From an uncultured Clostridia bacterium (GTDB lineage Bacteria; Bacillota; Clostridia; Oscillospirales; Acutalibacteraceae), in contig CALEIS010000039.1 in NCBI GenBank assembly GCA_937877675.1, forward strand, positions 1-45,693: DNA of 45,693 bases. The letters run 5' to 3'. The translations under genes and the position numbers were made by a program. The notes under the pieces are model-generated. The model was given only the letters and a program-made list of their open reading frames with translations. It made no database searches and was not told where the DNA came from. Below are positions 16,096 to 24,158 of the stretch, in pieces (position 1 is the stretch's first letter; every line of letters starts with the position of its first letter).

Positions 16096-17057
16096 TATAA
16101 TCCCTTATTATAAAACTCATCTTTAAACCACACATCATTTACTTCAAATTCCTTGTGATTTAAATAATCAAGTATCCCTGCATCCGTTGTGAAATCAAAT
16201 ACAAGTTTGTATGAGTATAAAAATTGTTTTTTGTAGCCGTATTTTTTATTTTGAGCATTGGTGCCATATTTGCCGTCACCTAAAAGGGGGTGACCGATTG
16301 ATGCAAAATGTGCTCTGATTTGATGTGTTCTACCTGTTAAAAGTTCAACTTCAACAAGACTTAATTCACCATCTGTATCAATAACATAGTACTTTGTGCG
16401 AATTTCTTTTGAATCAGACATTTTCTTTTTAGAAACTGTAACCTTGTTTTTGTCTTCGTCTTTTACAAGATAACCTTCTAAAAGTCCACTCTTTTTCTTG
16501 ATTTCACCATGAACAATGCAAAGATAGAATTTGTGTAATTCACGGTCTTTCATTTTCTGGTTAAGAATACGAAGTGTTTCAGCATTTTTGGCAGCAATTA
16601 CAATTCCACCTGTGTTACGGTCAATTCTGTTGACCAAAGATGGTACAAATGAGTTTTCATCATCAGGCTTATATTCACCATTTTCATATAAATAACGCTT
16701 AATTCTGCCAATCAATGTGTCAATATATTCATTGTCGTCAGGGTGGGAGAGTACACCGACCTTTTTGTCACAAAGAATTATATTTTCATCTTCATAAATG
16801 ATATTGAGATTTTTTGATGCCTTGAGAAAATCATATTTTTCAGGTGCTTTCTCAAAGAATTCATCATTTATGTACATATCAACAACGTCACCAACATTAA
16901 GACGAGTTGATATTTCAGCACGTTTACCATTAACTTTAATTCGCTTAATACGAATGTATTTGTATAAAAGTGTTTTTGGTAAAAGTGGGACACTTTTTGT
17001 AATAAATTTATCAAGACGCTGGTCAGCATCGTTTTTATTAATTGTAAAACTCTTCAT
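16095..17057 (-). CDS. RluA-family rRNA/tRNA pseudouridine synthase
   Basis: The 320-residue protein has an N-terminal S4 RNA-binding domain (about 12-62, RLDKFI...VNGKR) and a PseudoU_synth_2 domain. The catalytic aspartate is D146 in VNRIDRNTGG, and a GRTHQIRAHFASIGHPLLGD motif follows. It isomerises specific uridines in large-subunit rRNA. The sequence is nearer to RluC/RluD than to TruC types, but the target site cannot be assigned, so no symbol is given. A consensus promoter lies upstream at 17085-17113. Confidence 0.92.
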   Translation of the reverse strand: MKSFTINKNDADQRLDKFITKSVPLLPKTLLYKYIRIKRIKVNGKRAEISTRLNVGDVVDMYINDEFFEKAPEKYDFLKASKNLNIIYEDENIILCDKKVGVLSHPDDNEYIDTLIGRIKRYLYENGEYKPDDENSFVPSLVNRIDRNTGGIVIAAKNAETLRILNQKMKDRELHKFYLCIVHGEIKKKSGLLEGYLVKDEDKNKVTVSKKKMSDSKEIRTKYYVIDTDGELSLVEVELLTGRTHQIRAHFASIGHPLLGDGKYGTNAQNKKYGYKKQFLYSYKLVFDFTTDAGILDYLNHKEFEVNDVWFKDEFYNKGL

Positions 17058-17084
17058 TTTTACACCTCAAAATAATATCAATTT

Positions 17085-17113
17085 AATATACCACAACATA
17101 AATTGCTTTTCAA
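17085..17113 (-). promoter_or_regulatory. Predicted promoter of the pseudouridine synthase gene
   Basis: Minus-strand TTGAAA (17113-17108), a 17-base spacer and TATATT (17090-17085). Confidence 0.65.
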
Positions 17114-17130
17114 CTTGAAACTTTCAAGTT
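17112..17130. promoter_or_regulatory. Perfect 19-base palindrome, candidate operator
   Basis: aacttgaaactttcaagtt is a 9+1+9 perfect inverted repeat between two divergent genes. It touches the -35 of the minus-strand promoter and lies just before a TATAAT (17133-17138) on the plus strand. Confidence 0.4.
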
Positions 17131-17159
17131 TTTATAATAAAATAAATACGGTGATTAAA

Positions 17160-17684
17160 ATGAATATAAATAAAACACGTTACAAAGTTTTGAGTGACCC
17201 TAAAAAAGTTTATCTTGATATGACAACTCTTGAAATTCGTCAGAAATTGAATGTAGCTTTTAAATATCCAACAGCGGAAGATGATTTAACAGGGATTTTT
17301 GGAAAATTTTATAAACTTGATAAGATGTATAAGGTGAAATATATTTATACTCGAAACAAACAGCTTCAACCTCAGACTTTTGAAAGATATCATTATTTAT
17401 TAGATGTAGGTGAAGATAATCAAGGCTCATATATTGAGTATGCAATGGTTTATGATAAACTCTATGACCCGGTTATAAGACTTGTCTATATTCTTGCAGT
17501 TTGTGCTGTTTTAGCATATCTTTTTTATAATTATAAACTTGGTGTTATGAATGCATTTTCTGCAGGTGCTTTGGGTGTTTTAATTGCAGCATCTGTTATA
17601 CTTGTGTTTAAAAAGGGAAAAGAAACACAGGAAGAGTGTCTAAAAGTGGAAAATTTGTTACTAAATCTTATTAAAGAAATATAA
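17160..17684 (+). CDS. Unknown protein with two C-terminal membrane helices
   Basis: I do not recognise this 174-residue protein. The first 100 residues are soluble and rich in charged and aromatic residues (YLLDVGEDNQGSYIEYAM). They are followed by two hydrophobic helices at about 105-123 and 129-150 with a short loop, and then a charged tail. The layout resembles small membrane proteins with a PH-like cytoplasmic head, but that is only a guess. ATG 17160 is chosen because GGTGA lies a few bases upstream; GTG 17151 is an alternative. A palindrome and a TATAAT lie upstream. Confidence 0.65.
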   Translation: MNINKTRYKVLSDPKKVYLDMTTLEIRQKLNVAFKYPTAEDDLTGIFGKFYKLDKMYKVKYIYTRNKQLQPQTFERYHYLLDVGEDNQGSYIEYAMVYDKLYDPVIRLVYILAVCAVLAYLFYNYKLGVMNAFSAGALGVLIAASVILVFKKGKETQEECLKVENLLLNLIKEI

Positions 17685-17690
17685 TATTAG

Positions 17691-17719
17691 TTGACAAAAC
17701 GTGTTTAATATTGTATTAT
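17691..17719 (+). promoter_or_regulatory. Predicted promoter of the amino-acid ABC operon
   Basis: A perfect TTGACA (17691-17696), a 17-base spacer and TATTAT (17714-17719), 45 bases before the start codon. Confidence 0.8.
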
Positions 17720-17763
17720 ACTAACGTATTAACACTTTAATATACTAAAAAGGAGATTTTATT

Positions 17764-18558
17764 ATGAAAATGAAAAAAATTCTCGCAGTACTTATGGCAA
17801 TGGTACTCATCGTTGGTTGCTTCGCAGCTTGCGGTGGAAACAAGAAGATTGTTGTTGCTGAAGGAAAGTCAGCTGGTGAAGAAGTAATGAACAGTGAATC
17901 TTATTTCGCTGACTATGACAAAGTTGCTGTTGACACAATGGCGAAGGCTCTTATGGAAGTAGCTTCCGGTACTGCTGATGCGGCAGTTATAGACTATATC
18001 ATGGCTTTAGGCTCTATAGGTCCTGGCACAGATTATGCTGATTTGAAGATTCTTGAAGACGTATCTTTCTCACCAGAACAGTATGGTATTGCATTTAGAA
18101 AAGGTTCTGATACAGTTTATTATTTCAATCAAGCTATTACTGAAATGCAAAAAGACGGTTCACTTAAGGAAATCGCAACTAAATATAATCTTCAGGATAT
18201 GGTTCTTGGTGAAAGTGAATTTGATAAACCAGAAGTTGCTGAGTCTGATTGGGAATATATTAAAAATAAAGGTAAACTTGTAGTTGGTATTACATATTTT
18301 GCACCAATGAACTACAAAGATGAAAACGGAAATCTTACAGGTTTTGAAACAGATTTTGCTAAAGCTGTTTGTGCTAAACTTGGTATTGAAGTTGAATTTG
18401 TTGAAATCGATTGGAATGCGAAGGAAACAGAACTTGCAAGTAAAAACATTGACTGTATTTGGAATGGTATGACAATTACAGAAGAAAGAGCAAACAATAT
18501 GGCTATTTCCGTACCATATATGCAGAACAAACAAGTTGTTGTTGTAAAAGCAAACTAG
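17764..18558 (+). CDS. Circularly permuted amino-acid-binding lipoprotein (SBP family 3)
   Basis: The 264-residue protein has a lipoprotein signal with lipobox FAAC (C23). Its two halves are typical SBP_bac_3 (GlnH-like) sequence but in swapped order. Residues 28-148 match the usual second half: KKIVVAEGKSAGEE, ADAAVIDYI with D77, and YGIAFRKGSD followed by the terminal helix. Residues 170-264 match the usual first half: KLVVGITYFAPMNY, LTGFETDFAKAV, and MTITEERANNM with R242. The protein then stops where normal family members pass into the lobe-2 strand. Both ligand-binding residues, D77 and R242, are kept, so I infer a working, permuted receptor. It feeds the permease and ATPase encoded next. 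AAGGAG precedes ATG. Confidence 0.88.
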   Translation: MKMKKILAVLMAMVLIVGCFAACGGNKKIVVAEGKSAGEEVMNSESYFADYDKVAVDTMAKALMEVASGTADAAVIDYIMALGSIGPGTDYADLKILEDVSFSPEQYGIAFRKGSDTVYYFNQAITEMQKDGSLKEIATKYNLQDMVLGESEFDKPEVAESDWEYIKNKGKLVVGITYFAPMNYKDENGNLTGFETDFAKAVCAKLGIEVEFVEIDWNAKETELASKNIDCIWNGMTITEERANNMAISVPYMQNKQVVVVKAN

Positions 18559-18572
18559 TTGGGAGTATTTTA

Positions 18573-19217
18573 ATGTCTTTTGTTGATATAAGCCTTGATT
18601 TGTTAAAAGGCTTTGGAGAAAACTGTTATTTATTTTTCGCCACATTGTTGTTAGCATTGCCTCTAGGTTTAATAATATCAATGGGCTCAATGTCAAAAAT
18701 TAAAATTGTAAAGTTAATAACAAAAGCATTTGTTTGGGTCATCAGAGGTACGCCTCTGATGCTCCAACTTTTTGTTGTTATGTATGTTCCAGGACTTGTT
18801 TTTAACACACCAATGAAGTCTAGAATGACTGCTGCACTTATTGCGTTTGTAATAAATTATGCAGCGTATTTCTCGGAAATTTATCGTGGAGGGATTGAGT
18901 CTATTCCAAGAGGCCAATATGAGGCAGGACAAGTTCTTGGTATGACAAAATCTCAGATATTTTTTAAAGTTGTATTGATGCAAGTTGTAAAACGTATTAT
19001 TGCACCAATGAGTAATGAAATAATTACTCTTGTAAAAGATACATCTCTTGCAAGGGTTATAGCTATTTCTGAAATTCTTATGTGCGCAACTAGATATACA
19101 AGTGATGGTCTTATATGGCCATTATTCTACACAGGTATCTTCTTCCTTGCGTTCTGTGGTGGCTTAACATTATTATTCAATTATATTGAAAAGAAATTTG
19201 ATTATTATCGGAGTTAA
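18573..19217 (+). CDS. Polar amino-acid ABC transporter permease
   Basis: The 214-residue membrane protein is of the HisM/GlnP type. About five hydrophobic segments are present, with the motif RGTPLMLQLF and the EAA loop (YEAGQVLGMTKSQIFFKVVLMQ) that docks on the ATPase. ATG 18573 is chosen because GGGAG lies nine bases upstream and the first helix then begins properly; the longer frame runs back into the binding-protein gene. It is 14 bases downstream of the binding protein and 5 bases ahead of the ATPase, forming one operon. The pore is probably a homodimer, as only one permease gene is present. Confidence 0.93.
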   Translation: MSFVDISLDLLKGFGENCYLFFATLLLALPLGLIISMGSMSKIKIVKLITKAFVWVIRGTPLMLQLFVVMYVPGLVFNTPMKSRMTAALIAFVINYAAYFSEIYRGGIESIPRGQYEAGQVLGMTKSQIFFKVVLMQVVKRIIAPMSNEIITLVKDTSLARVIAISEILMCATRYTSDGLIWPLFYTGIFFLAFCGGLTLLFNYIEKKFDYYRS

Positions 19218-19222
19218 ATTTT

Positions 19223-19996
19223 ATGCCTATATTAAAAGTAGAAAACATCAAAAAAAGCTTCGGTAATACTGAAGTTTTAAGGGATATTAGCTTTAATCTT
19301 GAAAAAGGTGAGGTACTTTCAATTATCGGTTCATCTGGTAGTGGTAAAACAACACTTTTACGCTGTTTAAATTTTTTGGAATTTCCAGAACAAGGAAAGA
19401 TTTTTGTTGATGATGATATTCTGGTTGATTTTTCTCTCCAGAATAATCAGAATGATTCTGTTCTTCGACAGAAAAGACTTAATTTTGGTTTGGTTTTCCA
19501 ATCGTTTAACCTTTTTCCACAATATAATATTTTGAAGAATCTTACTCTTGCTGTTCAGTTACTTGAAAATGTCAAGAAAAATGATAAAGAGAAGATTAAA
19601 GAGATTGATGAACGTGCTTTGGAGTTGCTTAAGAGAGTTGGACTCGAAGATAAAGTTGATTTTTATCCCTGTCAACTTTCTGGTGGTCAGCAACAACGTG
19701 TTGCAATTGCAAGAGCTTTGATGCTCTCACCTAAAATTCTTTGCTTTGATGAGCCTACAAGTGCTCTTGACCCAGAGCTTACAGGTGAGGTTCTTCGTGT
19801 TATACGTGAGCTCCGTGATGGAAATACAACGATGATTATCGTCACTCATGAAATGATTTTTGCTAAGAATGTTTCTGATAAGGTAATTTTCATGGCAGAT
19901 GGCATCATTGAAGAATGTGGTACACCTGAAGAAGTTTTCGAAAATCCAAAGAGTCAAAGACTCAAAGAATTTTTAAGTTCATCATTAAAAGATTAA
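19223..19996 (+). CDS. Polar amino-acid ABC transporter ATP-binding protein
   Basis: The 257-residue ATPase is of the GlnQ/HisP type. Walker A is GSSGSGKTT, the signature is LSGGQQQRVAIARAL, Walker B is ILCFDEPTSALDPE, and the switch histidine is in IVTHEM. It energises amino-acid uptake with the upstream permease. The region between Walker A and the signature is slightly longer than usual (DFSLQNNQNDSVLRQKR). CGGAG precedes ATG. A strong terminator closes the operon. Confidence 0.95.
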   Translation: MPILKVENIKKSFGNTEVLRDISFNLEKGEVLSIIGSSGSGKTTLLRCLNFLEFPEQGKIFVDDDILVDFSLQNNQNDSVLRQKRLNFGLVFQSFNLFPQYNILKNLTLAVQLLENVKKNDKEKIKEIDERALELLKRVGLEDKVDFYPCQLSGGQQQRVAIARALMLSPKILCFDEPTSALDPELTGEVLRVIRELRDGNTTMIIVTHEMIFAKNVSDKVIFMADGIIEECGTPEEVFENPKSQRLKEFLSSSLKD

Positions 19997-20002
19997 AAAA
20001 TT

Positions 20003-20034
20003 AACCTTCGTCAAGTGAATGACGAAGGTTTTTT
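20003..20034. terminator. Shared terminator, amino-acid ABC operon and rubredoxin gene
   Basis: A 10-bp stem aaccttcgtc / gacgaaggtt with an 8-base loop is followed by a T run. An A run on the left lets it serve the convergent gene too. Confidence 0.88.
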
Positions 20035-20037
20035 GTT

Positions 20038-20646
20038 TTATTTAATTGGTTCAAAATCATCTGCACCGTGTTTGCATATTGGACAAATGAAATCTTCTGG
20101 CAATTCTTCACCTTCATATACATATCCACAAATCTTACAAACATAACCTTTTTTCTTTGATGCTTCAGGTTTAGGTTTGATGTTGTCAAAATAATATTGA
20201 TATGTTGCAGATGGAACATCCGAAAGAGTTTCAGCTTCAGTAACATCGGATAAGAATAAAAGGTGAGTTCCACAATCTATAATATCTGTAACTGTGCAAG
20301 AAATATATGCATTTGTTCCTTCACATATAAAGTAAGTTCCATTCTCTGTTCTGTAATGGTCATTGTATCCAGCAAACTTATTTGAATCTCTACCACTTGT
20401 AAAACCAAATCGTTTTATCATATCAAAGGTTACATCTTGAGCAAGAACAGAAACTGTAAACTTTCTTGATTTCTCAATCATACCACAAGTGTAATTATTT
20501 TTATTAACAGCAATTGTAATTTTTTTAGGATTATCCGTCACCTGTGTAGCTGTGTTGATAATACATCCATTGTCTTCGCCGTTATAATTTGTGGTTAAAA
20601 TAAATAATCCGTAACTCAATTTGAACATTGCTTCATTTCTAATCAT
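20038..20646 (-). CDS. hrb: Flavin reductase-rubredoxin fusion (high-molecular-weight rubredoxin)
   Basis: The 202-residue protein has an N-terminal FMN-binding flavin reductase domain (about 1-155, LSYGLFILTT, NKNNYTCGMI, KRFGFTSGRDSNK). It is joined to a C-terminal rubredoxin (166-202) with iron ligands C170, C173, C188 and C191 in YVCKICGYVYEGE and FICPICKHG. In Moorella-type Hrb this domain pair passes electrons from NAD(P)H to a flavodiiron protein for oxygen or nitric oxide removal. No flavodiiron gene lies next to it here, so the partner is unknown. It is cytoplasmic and monocistronic. Confidence 0.9.
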   Translation of the reverse strand: MIRNEAMFKLSYGLFILTTNYNGEDNGCIINTATQVTDNPKKITIAVNKNNYTCGMIEKSRKFTVSVLAQDVTFDMIKRFGFTSGRDSNKFAGYNDHYRTENGTYFICEGTNAYISCTVTDIIDCGTHLLFLSDVTEAETLSDVPSATYQYYFDNIKPKPEASKKKGYVCKICGYVYEGEELPEDFICPICKHGADDFEPIK

Positions 20647-20672
20647 AAAATCAACTCCAATACTTTTTTATT

Positions 20673-20701
20673 ATTATAACACAGATTATTGAAATGAACA
20701 A
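20673..20701 (-). promoter_or_regulatory. Predicted promoter of hrb
   Basis: A perfect minus-strand TATAAT (20678-20673) lies 17 bases from a weak TTGTTC (20701-20696). Confidence 0.5.
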
Positions 20702-20732
20702 TAATTTTATGCTCGACAAAATTCTTTTTTAA

Positions 20733-20761
20733 TTGACAAAATGGTGTATTTGTGGTATCTT
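20733..20761 (+). promoter_or_regulatory. Predicted promoter of the NhaC-type gene
   Basis: A perfect TTGACA (20733-20738), a 17-base spacer and TATCTT (20756-20761), 68 bases before the start. Confidence 0.65.
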
Positions 20762-20829
20762 TTATCCATAAATGTAGTTTGGGTGTGTGTTTATTTTTCT
20801 CTCAAATTACAAGAAAAGGAGATGTAAAA

Positions 20830-22611
20830 ATGAAACGAAAGTTAAATGTTAAACTCATTTCAATTTTCGCTATTGCTTTAGTCCTCGTTTCTATGATGTC
20901 ATTCGTGGCATTTGCAAACGACGGAAATGGAAAAGCAGCTGCCATGGTTGATTGTGGAACCTGCAGTGGCACAGGCTTCGCATCATTCTGTGAAGAATGT
21001 GAAAATTCACAAGTTTATTGTGAAAAGTGTGTTCCAAATGCTGAAGCATCAAAATGTGCAGATTGTGCTGGTTCAGGTCAAGTTGAAGCACCTACTAAAT
21101 TCTATTCAACAATTTGGGCACTTCTTCCACCAGTAATTGCTATTGTATTGGCACTCATAACAAAAGAAGTTTATTCTTCACTTTTTGTTGGTATCTTAGT
21201 TGGTGGCGGTCTCTATGCGTTTGGACCTAACGGGTTCAGTGTAGAAACAATGTTCAACACAATTATGACTGATGGCTTTATTGGCAAACTTGCAGACACA
21301 TGGAATATGGGTATTATCATTTTCCTTGTTGTTCTCGGTGTAATTGTTGTTCTTATGAACAAAGCAGGTGGTAGCCGTGCCTATGGTGAGTGGGCAAAGA
21401 AAAAGATTAAGTCAAGAAGAGGTGCAATGCTTGCCACATTTGGCCTTGGCGCTTTAATCTTTGTTGACGACTATTTTAACTGTCTTACAGTTGGTAGTGT
21501 TATGCGTCCTGTAACAGATTCACACAAGATTTCTCGTGCAAAGCTTTCTTATATCATTGATGCTACAGCAGCACCTATTTGTATTATTGCTCCAATTTCT
21601 TCTTGGGCAGCAGCAGTTAGTGGTGTTGTAGAAGGCACAGATGGTCTTGAACTTTTCATCAAGACAATTCCTTTTAATCTCTATGCATTACTTACAATTG
21701 TAATGGTTGTTATGATTTCAGCTCTCAATATTGACTTTGGTCCAATGAGAAAACACGAGGCAAATGCCATAAATGGTGACCTCTATACAACAGATGCTAG
21801 ACCTTATGCAAATGTTGATGAAACACCTGTTACTACAAAAGGTAAGGTTATTGACCTTATCCTTCCAGTTATAATCCTTATTGCTCTTTGTGTTGTTGGT
21901 ATGGTTTACACAGGTGGTTTCTTCTCTGGTGAAAACTTTATTAATGCGTTTGCAAATTGTGATGCAGCTTATGGTCTTGCACTTGGCTCAATTATTGCAC
22001 TCGTTGTTAATATTGTTTACTTTATGATTAGACGAGTTCTTTCATTCAAGGATTGTATGGAAGCAATTCCAGAAGGATTCAAGGCAATGGTTCCTGCAAT
22101 TCTTATCCTTACATTTGCATGGACACTTAGTGCTATGACAAATAATCTTGGAGCAGATGTGTTTGTAGAAGGTCTTGTTGATGCAACAGCTGGTAAACTT
22201 GCATACTTCTTACCTGCAATTCTTTTCCTTGTTGCTGTTTTACTTGCATTTGCTACAGGTACATCATGGGGTACATTCGGTATTCTTATTCCAATTATTG
22301 TACCACTTTTCGCACCAACAGACGTATCCCTTGTTGTTTGTATCGCAGCTTGCCTTGCAGGTGCTGTTTGTGGTGACCACTGTTCACCAATTTCTGATAC
22401 AACAATTATGGCTTCAACAGGCGGTCAGTGTGACCACGTTAACCACGTTTCAACACAATTGCCTTATGCATTGACAGTTGCAGCTGTTTCATTTGTTGGT
22501 TATTTACTTGCAGGTTTTGTTCCAAATGCACTTGTAGTACTTCCTGCATCAATAGCTCTTCTCGTTGTTGCTCTCCTTGTTATTAAGGCTGTTACAAAGA
22601 AAAAAGCATAA
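20830..22611 (+). CDS. NhaC-family antiporter with secreted DnaJ-like zinc-finger head
   Basis: The 593-residue protein begins with a signal-peptide-like helix (about 9-28) ending AFA. A 40-residue segment with four CxxC pairs follows (C42/45, C54/57, C64/67, C76/79). The outer two read CGTCSGTG and CADCAGSG, the DnaJ CxxCxGxG pattern. The rest, from about residue 93, is an NhaC-family transporter with some 10-12 helices and the family motifs GLGALIFVDDYFNCL and HCSPISDTTI. NhaC proteins exchange sodium, or organic acids or amino acids, against protons; the substrate is unknown. ATG 20830 follows AAAAGGAGATG and places the signal peptide at the N-terminus. A terminator follows. Confidence 0.88.
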   Translation: MKRKLNVKLISIFAIALVLVSMMSFVAFANDGNGKAAAMVDCGTCSGTGFASFCEECENSQVYCEKCVPNAEASKCADCAGSGQVEAPTKFYSTIWALLPPVIAIVLALITKEVYSSLFVGILVGGGLYAFGPNGFSVETMFNTIMTDGFIGKLADTWNMGIIIFLVVLGVIVVLMNKAGGSRAYGEWAKKKIKSRRGAMLATFGLGALIFVDDYFNCLTVGSVMRPVTDSHKISRAKLSYIIDATAAPICIIAPISSWAAAVSGVVEGTDGLELFIKTIPFNLYALLTIVMVVMISALNIDFGPMRKHEANAINGDLYTTDARPYANVDETPVTTKGKVIDLILPVIILIALCVVGMVYTGGFFSGENFINAFANCDAAYGLALGSIIALVVNIVYFMIRRVLSFKDCMEAIPEGFKAMVPAILILTFAWTLSAMTNNLGADVFVEGLVDATAGKLAYFLPAILFLVAVLLAFATGTSWGTFGILIPIIVPLFAPTDVSLVVCIAACLAGAVCGDHCSPISDTTIMASTGGQCDHVNHVSTQLPYALTVAAVSFVGYLLAGFVPNALVVLPASIALLVVALLVIKAVTKKKA

Positions 22612-22632
22612 TTGAACTTAAATAAAATTTAT

Positions 22633-22663
22633 CACCCTATCCAAAATGGATAGGGTGTTTTTT
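22633..22663 (+). terminator. Terminator of the NhaC-type gene
   Basis: An 11-bp perfect stem caccctatcca / tggatagggtg with a 3-base loop is followed by six T. Confidence 0.92.
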
Positions 22664-22743
22664 GTTGTTTAAATGCCTTTATTTGGACTTTTTATAGTAA
22701 AACAATAATATTATTTAAAATTAAGGAAAAACGATTTAAGGGC

Positions 22744-22775
22744 AAAAATAAAGGACTATCATCGATAGTCCTTTT
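22744..22775 (-). terminator. Terminator of the liv operon
   Basis: A stem aaggactatc / gatagtcctt has an A-rich left flank that gives a U run on the minus-strand transcript, just past the stop of the last gene. Confidence 0.85.
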
Positions 22776-22782
22776 AGTTTTA

Positions 22783-23409
22783 TTATTTAACGCTTTCTAA
22801 AACATTGATATATGCTTTAATTGCCTCTACACAGCCGTTAAAACCTAAATCAGCACTGTTAAGACATAAGTCATAGTTACGTGCATTGTCCCATTCACGA
22901 CCAGTGTAATAGTGGTAATACTCACTGCGGTGCTTGTTAATCTTATTGATTTTTTTATCAGCATCTTTTTCACTCATACTAAACATATCCATAACAGTTT
23001 TTACGCATACATCGTGTGGTGCCCAAATGAAAACCTTAATGATATTTTCAAAATCTTTTAAAATGTAATCTGCACATCTTCCAACGATAATGCAAGATTC
23101 CTTTTCAGCAAGTGCTTTAATGATTTTAGCCTGATAATTGAAAAGATTTTCTTTGGATGTGAATTTACTGTCTTCAGGTGGGATTACGTTGCCACTGTAT
23201 TTGTATGTAGATGGGTCAAAAATACTTTTACTGATTTCTTCATCATTTTTTTGAAAGAGACCTAAGTTAATGCCACTGTCATCAGATGCCATATAAAGAA
23301 TTTCACGGTTGTAGAAAGGTATGTCTAATTCTTTTGCAAGCATCTGTCCAACGGTTTTACCACCACTACCATAATCACGAGCAATAGTAATTACTATCTT
23401 ATTTTTCAT
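22783..23409 (-). CDS. Cytidylate-kinase-like protein
   Basis: The 208-residue protein belongs to the cytidylate-kinase-like family (AAA P-loop kinases found in many Bacillota). It opens with ITIARDYGSGGKTVG (7-21), a variant P-loop, followed by IPFYNREIL and IIVGRCADYIL. It is distinct from the true Cmk encoded at 8553. Its natural substrate is not established. It lies 23 bases after livF in the same direction with its own AAGGTGG ribosome site, so it is probably the last gene of the branched-chain amino-acid transport operon; why is unclear. Confidence 0.82.
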   Translation of the reverse strand: MKNKIVITIARDYGSGGKTVGQMLAKELDIPFYNREILYMASDDSGINLGLFQKNDEEISKSIFDPSTYKYSGNVIPPEDSKFTSKENLFNYQAKIIKALAEKESCIIVGRCADYILKDFENIIKVFIWAPHDVCVKTVMDMFSMSEKDADKKINKINKHRSEYYHYYTGREWDNARNYDLCLNSADLGFNGCVEAIKAYINVLESVK

Positions 23410-23432
23410 AATATTTTTCCACCTTTCAGTAT

Positions 23433-24146
23433 TTATTCACTAAGGTAAGCTTTTTTAACTGACTCATCATTCATAAGGTCTTTTGCGTCACCTGAAAGAA
23501 CGATTGAACCTGTTTCAAGAACATAAGCTCTGTCTGCAATAGAAAGGGCTTTTTTAGCATTCTGTTCAACGAGAAGAACAGTTGTGCCATTTTCATTAAT
23601 AGCCTTAATAATATCAAAAATCTCTGAAACAAGAAGGGGAGAAAGACCCATTGAAGGTTCGTCCATTAAAACGAAATCAGGCTTTGACATTAACGCTCTA
23701 CCCATAGCAAGCATTTGTTGCTCACCACCAGAAAGAGTACCTGCAATCTGATTTTTACGTTCTTTAAGACGAGGAAAACGTTCATAAACATAATTTAATG
23801 TATCTTCAATCTCTTTTTTATCTTTTCTTGTAAAAGCACCGAGTTTAATGTTATCAAGAACAGAAAGTTGTGAAAAAATTCTTCTTCCTTCAGGAACATG
23901 TGCCATACCCATTGTTACGATTTTATGAGCAGGAGTTTTTGTAATATCATTTCCGTTATAAACAATGTTACCAGTTCTTGGTTTTAAAAGACCTGTAACT
24001 GTGTGAAGAATAGTTGTTTTACCTGCACCATTTGCACCGATAAGAGCAACAATTTCACCTTTATTAACTTCAAAAGAAACGCCTTTTAAAGCTTTAATCA
24101 TGCCGTAATAAACTTCAATATTATCGACTTTTAAAAGTGGTGCCAT
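23433..24146 (-). CDS. livF: Branched-chain amino-acid ABC transporter ATPase LivF
   Basis: The 237-residue ATPase has Walker A GANGAGKTT, the LivF-typical HVPEGRRIF segment, signature LSGGEQQMLAMGRAL and Walker B FVLMDEPSMGLSP. The family partner is LivG, and together they drive LivHM. The AGGAGG ribosome site lies within the 12-base gap after livG. Confidence 0.95.
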   Translation of the reverse strand: MAPLLKVDNIEVYYGMIKALKGVSFEVNKGEIVALIGANGAGKTTILHTVTGLLKPRTGNIVYNGNDITKTPAHKIVTMGMAHVPEGRRIFSQLSVLDNIKLGAFTRKDKKEIEDTLNYVYERFPRLKERKNQIAGTLSGGEQQMLAMGRALMSKPDFVLMDEPSMGLSPLLVSEIFDIIKAINENGTTVLLVEQNAKKALSIADRAYVLETGSIVLSGDAKDLMNDESVKKAYLSE

Positions 24147-24158
24147 GTCTATTCCTCC

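Noticed and set aside
17764..18558. Binding protein as a pseudogene or assembly error
   Set aside because: It has an intact signal peptide, lipobox, both lobes, both ligand residues and a natural stop, with a strong promoter and complete partner genes. Permutation explains it better, though resequencing would settle it.
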